From: Trichomonas vaginalis G3
Taxonomy: Eukaryota > Parabasalia > Trichomonadida > Trichomonadidae
Assembly: GCF_026262505.1 (NCBI RefSeq)
Contig: NC_067205.1
Location: 13,950,001 to 14,014,000, forward strand
Reading direction: 5' to 3'
DNA length: 64,000 bases
In this document: in pieces, positions 51,422 to 59,912 of the stretch
Position numbering within the stretch: position 1 is the stretch's first letter
How the letters are laid out: the number at the start of each line of letters is the position of its first letter
Translations under genes and position numbers: made by a program
The notes under the pieces: model-generated
What the model saw: only the letters and a program-made list of their open reading frames with translations
Database searches by the model: none
Told to the model about the DNA's origin: nothing

Positions 51422-52334
51422 TTATAAGCGTTTTACATGAATTGTATGATGTATATTTGAAATCCTAAACAATTTCGTAGCTTCTATTTCTTCTTTTAGT
51501 ACATCGAATGTTTTAACTATGCCGAAGGTTTCTTTATACTTCTTCTTGACATCTGAAAGAAGGAAATCTTCTGCTGTTGGATAGTTTTTGTTCAGAAATT
51601 CTAACATGTCCATTTTATCTTCTGCTGGTTTTTCTGCTTCTTTCTTTAAATCTGCATAGTCGTTTCTCATACGTTCTATCTCTTTGACTGAGTAGTTATA
51701 TTTCCTAATTGCTGCCTTACATTTAGAACATTGCGGGTTCATTTTTGCGTTATATTCTGAAACCTTACCTGCTAAAACAACTAAGGCGTCAATTGCTCTC
51801 TTTAACTCAAAAGTTGCGGGTCTTATTTGTTCATTCCATATCTTACCTCTTCTATCTTTATCTCTTATCTGCCATACACATTTTGCAACTAACGAAACAA
51901 AGTTGTCGTAGGTCTTAAACTCCCAGATTTGTATATGTCAGAGATGTTCTTATATACCATATCGCAGTCTTTGTCCATGACTTTGTGGTTGCAATGAAAT
52001 CCAAGAAACTCATAGTTTACCTTTCGTATGAACTTCTTTATTTCTACTGAGTCAGTTGCTTTGACTTCTATTTCATCGAATTCTGGAATAGTAAGCTTTT
52101 GTTGTTGGATTTCAGGAAGTTTAGGTAGATGGTCAATAATGTCCTGCATTTCATAAAGATACTGTTCATTTGTTTCATCTTTCGCACTACAGTCTAAATC
52201 TCCTTGGAGAGTTCTTGCTTTATCTTCTGGATTTCTGTTTCGAAAGTATATGAAGAAGGAATGAAGCTTTTCATCTCTACTAACATTGAAGTTGGGTTCA
52301 TGACTAAAGAGTTTGGTGCTGTTGTTGCTAACAT
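51422..52334 (-). pseudogene. CxxC protein, module-flanked (fossil, broken)
   Basis: Counterpart of 15888-16826 with the CSKCKAA pair and NKNYPTAEDFLLSDVKKKYK. Broken. In B it is bracketed by GGTGA-type modules M8/M9, whereas in A the same gene is bracketed by GGTAGA-type modules M3/M4. Confidence 0.6.
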
Positions 52335-52406
52335 GTTCTTACAATAAAAATAAAAAAATATTTTTTTAAAAAAACCAACTTTATTTTTTATTTCGGGAAA
52401 ATTCAT

Positions 52407-52455
52407 GAGGTGAAAAAAGAGGTGAAAAAAGAGGTGAAATCTCACCTCTTCACCT
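52407..52455. repeat. Module M9 (GGTGA type, reverse)
   Basis: Three GAGGTGAAAAAA-like units, centre GGTGAAATCTCACC, then CTTCACC and TAAAATATATTTTTGG. Confidence 0.75.
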
Positions 52456-52504
52456 AAAATATATTTTTGGTGTAAATTTCATGAAAATTCAAGAGTTTTA
52501 GACC

Positions 52505-52552
52505 ATGTTAGAAAACGTGTTAGAAAACATGTTAGATCTAACATTCTAACAT
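52505..52552. repeat. Module M10 (TGTTAGA type, reverse)
   Basis: ATGTTAGAAAACG, TGTTAGAAAACA, TGTTAGATCTAACA and TTCTAACATAAACATT: same layout with a third half-site used throughout. Directly 3' of the KilA-N/GIY-YIG gene. Confidence 0.75.
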
Positions 52553-52638
52553 AAACATTCTCGTCAAATACAAAAAAATACAAAAAAATGACACTAACTT
52601 TATTTTCTGACTTTCACAAAAGACCAAAAATATACGCT

Positions 52639-53250
52639 TTACATGTATTTTTCAGCAACTTCGTCAAATAATTTTATAGCACTATCTATCTCATCTACTT
52701 CAAACGTTTCTTTACCTTTCGTGGGAGCACCATACATCTTCTCAAACTTTTCAAGTAGTTCTGTTTCAGCAGCTCTCATATCGTTAACAAACACAACCTT
52801 AACTCTATTGACTGTACTGTCATATCTTTGAGTTATATTATATGTTCTTCCTATCTTATATCTCTTTGTATTGAAGTCCTTCGGTTTCTGAACGATGTAA
52901 AGTAAGCCCTCACTGCAACGTTCCGTATCGAATGAACCATATGTTATGAAATTATATCCAACAACTGGGTCAATCCATAACAAAACTATCGGTATAAGAC
53001 TTTTGTCAATGAGATATGCTGTAGTTCCATAGAATCTTACCGATATCATAAGCTCAGGATTTCTTGTCAAAATTTTCTGAGTTGAAGCAATTCCAACCCA
53101 ATGCCATGTTTTCTTTCCAGATGGAGATATAATGTCTGACAAAGAATATTTGTTGTATTTCTTTGAGTATCTTACGTTTAAATCACCTATTCTAACCACT
53201 TTGGTGTCATTGTCTATCTTTTTAACTGTTTCAAACTCAATGTTTAACAT
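52639..53250 (-). CDS. KilA-N plus GIY-YIG (T5orf172-type) protein
   Basis: 203 residues from the ATG at 53250. N-terminal KilA-N-like domain: VVRIGDLNVRYSKKYNKYSL, SGKKTWHWVGIA, then YLIDKSLIPIVLLWIDP. C-terminal GIY-YIG-related domain: GLLYIVQKPKDFNTKRYKIG followed by RTYNITQRYDS and AAETELLEKFEKMYGAP. This combination is known from large DNA viruses and phages; the second domain may be a nuclease. Whole. Has the shared leader. Not present in A. Confidence 0.75.
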   Translation of the reverse strand: MLNIEFETVKKIDNDTKVVRIGDLNVRYSKKYNKYSLSDIISPSGKKTWHWVGIASTQKILTRNPELMISVRFYGTTAYLIDKSLIPIVLLWIDPVVGYNFITYGSFDTERCSEGLLYIVQKPKDFNTKRYKIGRTYNITQRYDSTVNRVKVVFVNDMRAAETELLEKFEKMYGAPTKGKETFEVDEIDSAIKLFDEVAEKYM

Positions 53251-53318
53251 ATCTGTTCTTACATACAAAATAAAAAAATAAAAAAAATAAAACTAACTTT
53301 AATTTTTCTATCTTAAGG
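53251..53318 (-). promoter_or_regulatory. Shared KilA-N-type leader
   Basis: CTTAAGATAGAAAAATTAAA...TTTGTATGTAAGAACAG, as before 15543 and 16826. Confidence 0.6.
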
Positions 53319-53324
53319 AATTTC

Positions 53325-53470
53325 ATGAAAATTCACCTGTTGAATTTTGTATAAAAAGCAACCCGCTGTTTTCCGACGGTTGCTATATTCTTCACAAAAT
53401 GCTTGTTTTGAGGTCGAGCCACTTTTGGCTCCACCTCTTTTTTCAACCAAAACTCATTTTTGTCGAATTC
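53325..53470 (-). pseudogene. KilA-N cassette remnant (fossil)
   Basis: Shares the strings TTTTGTATAAAAAGCAAC, TTGCTATATTCTTCACAAAA and GAGGTCGAGCCACTTTTGGC with the decayed gene at 16965-17280, in partly different order. No frame survives. Confidence 0.35.
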
Positions 53471-53494
53471 AGCACAAATTTCATGAAAATTCAA

Positions 53495-53543
53495 GAGGTG
53501 AAAAAACAGGTGAAAAAAGAGGTGAAATCTCACCTCTTCACCT
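53495..53543. repeat. Module M11 (GGTGA type, reverse)
   Basis: TTCATGAAAATTCAAGAGGT start, two GGTGAAAAAA units, centre GGTGAAATCTCACC, CTTCACC and TAAACATTATTTTTC. Confidence 0.75.
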
Positions 53544-53555
53544 AAACATTATTTT

Positions 53556-53938
53556 TCAATACTTTTTCAGCACTTTTCCGTAGTTGTATATGAAAGACAA
53601 TTCGAGATAAAAGTCATAGTACAATGGTATTATATGCTGCACACCATTTGTTGTGAACCAAACTTGAAAGTCAGAGAAACTGTTACTAGGTGGTTCGTAG
53701 AATTTAGAAGCAAAGTCATAAAAGTCCTTACCGATACAAAGAAAACTGTTGTTGCTTGAACTGAAACTTGCATGACACATAACATTTTGAGGGTCAAACA
53801 CGTTTCTATAAACTGTCAAATCTGTATGAACGGGATGAAATTTCTTCATCTGAAATATTTCTACCGGCATTTGTAAAGATATAGTCTAACGGTTTTGTAT
53901 CTACTACTTTTGTTCTTTGTTTTTCAACCTGAAGCATT
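53556..53938 (-). pseudogene. Duplicated Polinton protein, copy 1 (fossil, broken)
   Basis: Counterpart of 18467-19328; C-terminal part with NVMCHASFSSSNNSFLC and SDFQVWFTTNG is clear. Broken. Confidence 0.5.
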
Positions 53939-53974
53939 TAATATATGTAAAAATATATTGTTTTAAAAAACGTT

Positions 53975-54559
53975 TTAAAATGGTATGCCATATAGCTTCT
54001 TGAATTTGTTGAGAAATATATGAACGTGTTTTCCATCTGTATCTCTAGCGTTTACATGAGCACAGCCATCCTTAGTAAAATATACTTGTAATTTCCTATA
54101 GTTTACGCCGGTATAAAAGTAGAAAGAGTCTTGTTCTTCGCTATAGTAGTAAAACTCAAACGTATGCTTGCCATAGTCTGTAATTTCAATTGCTTCATCT
54201 TCTAGTTCGTCGACAAATTCGAATACAATATCTCTAAATCTACCCTTGTTCTTATTGTTTTCAGAACAAGTGACCCAACGTAAGTTTTCAAGTCTATTGT
54301 CGTTTCTTATACGGTTTATATGGTCTACAAAAGGTAAATTGTTAGGGTTTGGTATAAAATGAGTTGCAATGACAACATGTTTAAGATAGTGTTTTCCACC
54401 AATCCTCATCCTAGCATATCCGTCATTTTGCTCCCATTCGCTTAAAACTCTTTTTGTCTTTTTGTTTCTGACTTCAAATGACTCACAACAGTGAATTTCA
54501 TATTTCTCATCTAACAAACAAGTTTCCCAACGGTCCTTTCCGACAGACTCAGCGTACAT
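53975..54559 (-). CDS. HNH homing-type endonuclease
   Basis: 194 residues from MYAESVGKDRWETCLLDEKY (an upstream ATG at 54625 lies in the neighbouring gene's end region). NUMOD4-like start (KRVLSEWEQNDGYARMRIGG), then HNH core HHVVIATHFIPNP-type KHVVIATHFIPNPNNLPFVD and HINRIRNDNRLENLRWVTCS, NNKNKG. The C-terminal ~75 residues (EIEITDYGKHTFEFYYYSEE ... DTDGKHVHIFLNKF) match the standalone protein at 2983-3309. Probably a DNA-cutting mobile gene inside the element. Only its start is found in A. Confidence 0.8.
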   Translation of the reverse strand: MYAESVGKDRWETCLLDEKYEIHCCESFEVRNKKTKRVLSEWEQNDGYARMRIGGKHYLKHVVIATHFIPNPNNLPFVDHINRIRNDNRLENLRWVTCSENNKNKGRFRDIVFEFVDELEDEAIEITDYGKHTFEFYYYSEEQDSFYFYTGVNYRKLQVYFTKDGCAHVNARDTDGKHVHIFLNKFKKLYGIPF

Positions 54560-54608
54560 TTCAAATAAAATAAAAAAATATTTTTTTGAAAAATATACTG
54601 TTTTTCCT

Positions 54609-55193
54609 TTACTTAACATAACCACCAGCTACCATAAGTCTTTGACGCCAACCCATACCAGCTAATGAAGGTTGAGTTGGTTTAGTCTGGAGACTAAACT
54701 TTGGTTTTGGTTTATCTTCAGTTTTTGGTTTCTCTTCTTCTATCGGTTTTTCGTCACTTTTCGGTTCCTCTGACCTTACCTCACTTGCAGGTATGGTTGT
54801 GTCGTTAGTATCTTCGTAAATATCATATGCCATTTGTTTTTGTTTTCCTTTCAACTTTTTGTGTTTGTTGTAAAGTTTAGAATATTTCGACTCTAAGTCA
54901 ATGAGATGTTCTATAATGAACTGTTGGTCGGTGAAGAATACCTTCCCATCTGTTGTCTCGAAAGCTCCTTCAGACTTCAATATTTTATTTGTGAGAGTCT
55001 GTTTCTTTTTTGAGATACTAGCCGTTCCATTTCTATGAAAAGTGACTTTGTAGTTAGGGTTTGTATTTCCAGACCTGGCACTTTCTATTATTGAATTTTT
55101 CTCTTCATCTGTAAGTTCTTTGACAGGTTTTGACAATGGTTCTGAACTTTTTGTTTGTGGTGTCAAATCTACCGTTTCAACTTCTTCGGTCAT
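54609..55193 (-). CDS. Conserved basic/coiled-coil protein with DG-RK-like domain
   Basis: 194 residues, open in B (broken at 21656-22237 in A). Acidic N-terminus, a helical NSIIESARSGNTNPNYKVTF, then the small domain HRNGTASISKKKQTL comparable to the N-terminal domains at 41-472 and 2592-2828. A coiled coil YSKLYNKHKKLKGKQKQMAY, a disordered Lys/Glu/Pro linker and GMGWRQRLMVAGGYVK follow. Possibly a core or DNA-binding protein; no known family recognised. Confidence 0.55.
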   Translation of the reverse strand: MTEEVETVDLTPQTKSSEPLSKPVKELTDEEKNSIIESARSGNTNPNYKVTFHRNGTASISKKKQTLTNKILKSEGAFETTDGKVFFTDQQFIIEHLIDLESKYSKLYNKHKKLKGKQKQMAYDIYEDTNDTTIPASEVRSEEPKSDEKPIEEEKPKTEDKPKPKFSLQTKPTQPSLAGMGWRQRLMVAGGYVK

Positions 55194-55212
55194 TTCATCT
55201 CAGTAAAAAATT

Positions 55213-55368
55213 TTAGTTTGGTTTGTTTTCAACTGGTTGTTTAGGTTTTTTAAGTCGGTCTAAAACTTCCTGAGGTATAGGAAGAACTTGACAAACACGT
55301 GGTTGTGTAACTGCTGGAAGCCGACAAATCCATCTTGAGCCCATTTGTCTCAATGCTGTATTGTTCAT
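55213..55368 (-). CDS. Micro-gene, 51 residues
   Basis: MNNTALRQMGSRWICRLPAV, then TQPRVCQVLPIPQEVLDRL. Same frame as 22258-22410 plus one codon; see that entry. Confidence 0.5.
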   Translation of the reverse strand: MNNTALRQMGSRWICRLPAVTQPRVCQVLPIPQEVLDRLKKPKQPVENKPN

Positions 55369-55387
55369 TTCATCTCAGTAAAAAAAT

Positions 55388-55788
55388 TTACATTCCCCAC
55401 GTTTGAGGCGGTTGCGGTTGGTTGTTGTTTACCCACTGTTGTGCATGGTTATATCCTCTGTTAAAGAATCTTTCACCTTGGTCCATATAGTGCCCTGCTT
55501 GGTTATAGTAGTCATTTGCTTTGTTATAGTAGTTTCCTGCTTCTCTTCCTACATTGTCCATCCATCCTTGAACTTTTCCTCTTGTTTCAGGATTTGGAAT
55601 AAGATTTGTTGCATCTCGTGCTACCTCCCAACCTTTCTGTACAGTTTGTATAATAGGCTGTGCTTTCTCTTTCAGTATACCTAATGTACTCAAAATCTTC
55701 CTTCCAATTCCAAATGCACCTCTGGCTATTGTTCCACTGCGGGCAAAAATCTGGATGCAACTCCTGCTAATGCGCCAAATAAACCCAT
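55388..55788 (-). pseudogene. Amphipathic pVI-like candidate (fossil, broken)
   Basis: Counterpart of 22407-22832 with the YYNKANDYYNQAGHYMDQG repeat region and 17-bp divergent spacing to the integrase. Confidence 0.5.
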
Positions 55789-55805
55789 TTCTTATAGGGT
55801 AAAAA

Positions 55806-56359
55806 ATGACGAATCCAAACAAGGACCCTATGTTTCTAAAGCGACAAAGAAAGCACTCATGATAAAAATCTTTAGTTCAACACCAAATGCTTGGTTTATG
55901 GATATCTTGGAAAACATTCCGAGGTATAGAGAAGATGGACCACCATACTGGCTAATATTTGTCGGTCAAAACACAAGATACTGTGAAGCCATACCATTAC
56001 AGTCCAAAAATATTTTAGATGTGAAAACTGCTTTGACAATATTCGTTGACAAATACCATCCAACAAAACTGACATCTGACTGTGAAAGTTCTTTCAAATC
56101 AGACGATATTAAAAACTATCTGCGTTCAAAAAATGTAAACCAATATTTCATTGTCGACCAAAACCATTCTGCTCTTGGTGTCATTGACAGTTGTATAAAA
56201 ATCTTAAGAGACTTAAACCAACCACAAGGTGGTGAAGCAAATGAAATGTCATATGACGACAAGTATAGACACTTCTCCATGGCAAAGATGAGACAAGTTT
56301 TAAATATTTACAATAGCCGTAAACAAAAAGGTTTGGGAAACCACTCCCCGAAGAAATGA
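55806..56359 (+). pseudogene. Retroviral-type integrase core (fossil, broken)
   Basis: Counterpart of 22850-23404, nearly identical over WFMDILENIP and TSDCESSFKSDD. Joined to the next frame by the same ATGA. Confidence 0.75.
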
Positions 56360-56763
56360 AAAACAACCCTGACTTAGAGAAAGACTATATATTTAATAGT
56401 TTAGTCAAAAGAGACAAACAAGAAAGAATGCCAGGCTTCAAACTTAAGAAAGGTGACAAAGTAAAAATAGAAATACCTAAACGCGACCCATATGAAAATA
56501 CTATTGACTATGACAACAATGGGAACTCGACAGGTACTCACGTTCGTGTTCGTAAAAATAGAAGAAAGTATACAAGAGAATATTATGAAGTTTTAGGCAA
56601 ACATGGCAAAATGTACAGACTGCAAGCAGAAGATAAAACTACTATTGTCAGACCTCGTTTCAAACTTGTCAAAGTTCAAGGTGGTATACTTTCAAAGACA
56701 GTTCCTAACAAATATAAGACAACTCCTGACGAATATGCTAAAGAAGTTGAAAATGACGACTAA
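56356..56763 (+). CDS. Integrase C-terminal SH3/chromo-like part
   Basis: 135 residues, open, same length as 23401-23808 with scattered substitutions. Confidence 0.65.
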   Translation: MKNNPDLEKDYIFNSLVKRDKQERMPGFKLKKGDKVKIEIPKRDPYENTIDYDNNGNSTGTHVRVRKNRRKYTREYYEVLGKHGKMYRLQAEDKTTIVRPRFKLVKVQGGILSKTVPNKYKTTPDEYAKEVENDD

Positions 56764-58263
56764 GCAATTCTATACCATGCGTAAACTGTCATGTAAGGTG
56801 CATGTAGTCTTTACTTTGTCCCGTTGTTTGCGTATATCCTGAAACGAAATGTGTATGGTTTCCTTCTCCCTGAGTGTCACTCCAGTAACAATTTATAGCA
56901 AACTTAACGTCGTCTTTAACATCATATCCTTTACCTTTTGTCATTCCTGTCCAATCCCAATATCTATGCTTATGCCAACCTGCTTCAGCTGTAGTTAAAT
57001 TTATGTAATGACTGTGTGCAGGTAAGTTTTCACCTGAAATCGTTTTACTTCCACCTGTTTCCTTTGAAGAGTTTGCACAATACAAAAACCTGTCGACTAT
57101 TTGAGTCCAAGTTCCGAGACCAAGTACTACTTCTGGTCTGGTAGAGTTCATTGACGTGTAAATAGAACCTATAGGATATATTGTTTGAAGTATTTCTGTC
57201 TTTAATGTTTGAAGCTCTGTTTTGTCTGCTTTTTTATATAACTTTTCTTCAAGTTCATTTACGTCAGAGATGCTATGTCTATGATATTTTTGTGGGTATG
57301 TTCCTTCTGTCCATGCGAAAATACGTTCTTTTGTTGCATCTACATATCCTTTTATCCATGTCGAGTCTGCTTTTGTATTCCTTAACTCTGTAACACCTTT
57401 CTCAAGCTCTTTCAACTGTTGTCCATCTTCCATTAAACCTCTGGTATGACTTGAAACCGTTTGTGCCAACATATCTACAGTTTCTTTGTCGGCTATAAGG
57501 TCTAAACATCCTGAAACCCACCCTGTATTGGCTTTACCTTCTAAAATCTTCGATGTCCGTTCATTATACCATTCAACCATTTTTTTAATTTCTTCATCTT
57601 TTTCATCCACATATTCCTTATCTGCCTTCTTCACTAACACACTAGCCATAAGTCCTTATCTACTTTCTCCTCTAACTCACTGTTGACATATGTTTTGTCA
57701 GCTTTCTTTTCAAGGCTAACGTTTAAGTCTGTTATTTCAGATATAGAATGTGTATGTCCAACGTCACTTTTCCTGTTTAAGGTTTCTTGTAAGTTTGTAA
57801 TATTTGCAATGGTATGTGTATGAGTCTTTTTAGAATATTCTTTGTCAGCTCTTGTCACTTCACTTGACATTTTATTGTCAACATATGTTTTGTCTGCTAG
57901 TTCAGGATGAGTATGTTCTTTCGTTGCATATGTTGCATCTGCTCTGTCATGTTCTTCTTGAACTTTTTCAATGACATACTCTTTGTCAGCTTTGTTGTCA
58001 ACATCTGCTTTCAAAAGAAGTTCTTTTATAGGCTTCTCGTTTAAAGTTCCTTTTGTTGGATTTACACAGACAGTATGGTTCTTACTGTCTTGAAACAGAA
58101 ACTCATCTGTCATTGGGTTTATCGTCAGTTTTAAGTTTCCTTCTTTCAATGACTCAGATATCTTAGAATAGTTTGAAAAGTTTGTTGTGTTCTTATTTAG
58201 AGCTTGCAAAATGAGTTGTCGGTTGTGTTGTATTTCTCTCATAGACGCTGTTTCTTTCGACAT
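56761..58263 (-). pseudogene. Phage-type fibre protein, different middle (fossil, broken)
   Basis: The N-terminal anchor (MREIQHNRQLILQALNKNTT) and C-terminal tip (GSIYTSMNSTRPEVVLGLGT, NLPAHSHYINL, GNHTHF) match the fibre of A. The middle is unlike A: a coiled-coil stretch with KKMVEWYNERTSKILEGK, SSHTRGLMEDGQQLKELEKG and YHRHSISDVNELEEKLYKKA, and only one HTHSIS unit. Broken. Confidence 0.65.
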
Positions 58264-58281
58264 TTTTATTCTAGATAAAAT
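58264..58281. promoter_or_regulatory. 18-bp bidirectional start region
   Basis: TTTTATTCTAGATAAAAT between fibre and duplicated-protein starts; almost perfectly palindromic around TCTAGA. Confidence 0.55.
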
Positions 58282-59118
58282 ATGCTTCCAATAGAAAAAG
58301 AAAATTCAAGAGTTGCTACAACTAAACCATTAGATGAACTTTTTACTAATGTCGGTCAAAAGTTTGAGACAGAGACCGTAAAGCATGAAGGCTATCGTTT
58401 TGACTACCCATTAAGATGGCTAAGAGACCCATCTGTCACAAAAGCTATTGGCTTTCGTAGAATGAAGTTTGTGTCTGTAGAAGATAAAAGTTTTCCATTT
58501 ATTGTAAGGTTTCATATAGATTATATATCTGAAGGGAAACGAAAAATGTGGGAAGAAATTGAGCTAATACAAGTTGACCTTTCATCTTCTCTACAGACTG
58601 CGTTAAAAAATATAGAAGATAAAATAAATTCATGTTATGCAAAATATGCTGATGAATATGCAAATACCGAGAGCACACTTTATGTGAGAATTGTATATGA
58701 CAAACAAAATTCACAAGTGTCATTTCAAATCTACGAAGACAATCCAAAGAAAGACGAACAAATATATACAGAATTCACTGCAATGTCATGGTATTATTTG
58801 CAAAGAATGTTAAATCAGAAAGTCGAACTTCCTTTAGCAAATATTTACAGTCGATATGCAAGAGATGAACCATATTTATTTAAAGATGTTTTCGACTCAG
58901 ATGCTATTATAGTTCATGCTTCATTTTCTGGTGCACAAAACTCTTTTTTATGCTTGGCAAATGACTTTTACGAAAAACCTACAAAGCTATATGAACCACG
59001 AGTGGAAGTATTTCAGACTTTCAAGTATGGTTTACTACAGATGGAAGAAAGAGAATAATTCCATTATACCACGCGTTTTACTTAGAACTTAGTTTCATAT
59101 ACAACTACTATCGAACGG
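58282..59118 (+). pseudogene. Duplicated Polinton protein, copy 2 (fossil, broken)
   Basis: Counterpart of the gene interrupted by hAT in A. Shows N-terminal TTKPLDELFTNVGQ and YRFDYPLRWLRDPS, a variable middle unlike A, and C-terminal VFDSDAIIVHASFSGAQNS. Broken near its end. Confidence 0.55.
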
Positions 59119-59132
59119 TAAAAAATATAATT

Positions 59133-59375
59133 TTAATACGGTTGAGGTGTTGGATTTGGTTGCCAACTTGACTGTGGTGCAGGTTCAGGCTGTTGTATAA
59201 CAGGAGCTTGTTCTTCTGGTTCAGGGTCTTTAGGTATAATACCAACGAACTGACCTACTCTTTTACCAATATTTTTGACTCCGTTCCAAATTCCTCTTCC
59301 TACGGTTTTTATTCCATTCCATATACCTCTTCCAACATTTCGAAAGAAGTTTCCAATACTACTGAAGAAACCCAT
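59133..59375 (-). CDS. Amphipathic peptide protein with GxWNGxK repeats
   Basis: 80 residues, open, same length as 30076-30318; MGFFSSIGNFFRNVGRGIW and the two repeat units are preserved with conservative changes. Confidence 0.55.
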   Translation of the reverse strand: MGFFSSIGNFFRNVGRGIWNGIKTVGRGIWNGVKNIGKRVGQFVGIIPKDPEPEEQAPVIQQPEPAPQSSWQPNPTPQPY

Positions 59376-59393
59376 TTTACTATATGTAAAAAT

Positions 59394-59758
59394 CTAATGT
59401 CCACCTAGTCTCTTACGTTTCCTGTTGAGTTCCATAGCATTCTTTAACTGGAGCTCATACATTCTATTTCTCCTCTGGTAGAAAACATACTCTGGGTCAA
59501 CTCCTGTGTTCGCGTCATCTGCATAGAGTTGTTTATATCCCACTTCAGGGTTTGTATAAAACTCTTTCCATCTCATATTTGCATACCATGGTGGTAAGCC
59601 TAACGCAGCGTCATTTGACATGGCAGTTTGCATTTGTACATCTGTTGGCACTTGACCATAGTTTTGCCATTGCAGTTTGTATTCTAACTTCATTTGGAAT
59701 ATTCTCTGGGTTTGGTTGTCCAGGTTGCTGTGCATTCGCTAAGTTCTGTGCGTCCATT
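59394..59758 (-). pseudogene. Small Gln/Asn-rich protein (fossil, broken)
   Basis: Counterpart of 30337-30699, almost identical in sequence. Confidence 0.5.
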
Positions 59759-59780
59759 TAATATTAGATAAAAATATCTC

Positions 59781-59912
59781 TTACGAGTACATATGCTGAA
59801 CATTTGCAGGCATTGGTTCATCTTCATATTCTCTATATCTTTCTGCCACGTCAAATAAGTAAATGACACAATGGAAAAAACCTAAAACAAGTAGTCCTAT
59901 TTCAAACCACAT
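59781..59912 (-). CDS. Micro-gene: 43-residue single-pass membrane protein
   Basis: Same length and hydrophobic helix as 30723-30854, with a conservative Lys-to-Arg change in the cytoplasmic part. Start overlaps the methyltransferase end. Confidence 0.55.
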   Translation of the reverse strand: MWFEIGLLVLGFFHCVIYLFDVAERYREYEDEPMPANVQHMYS

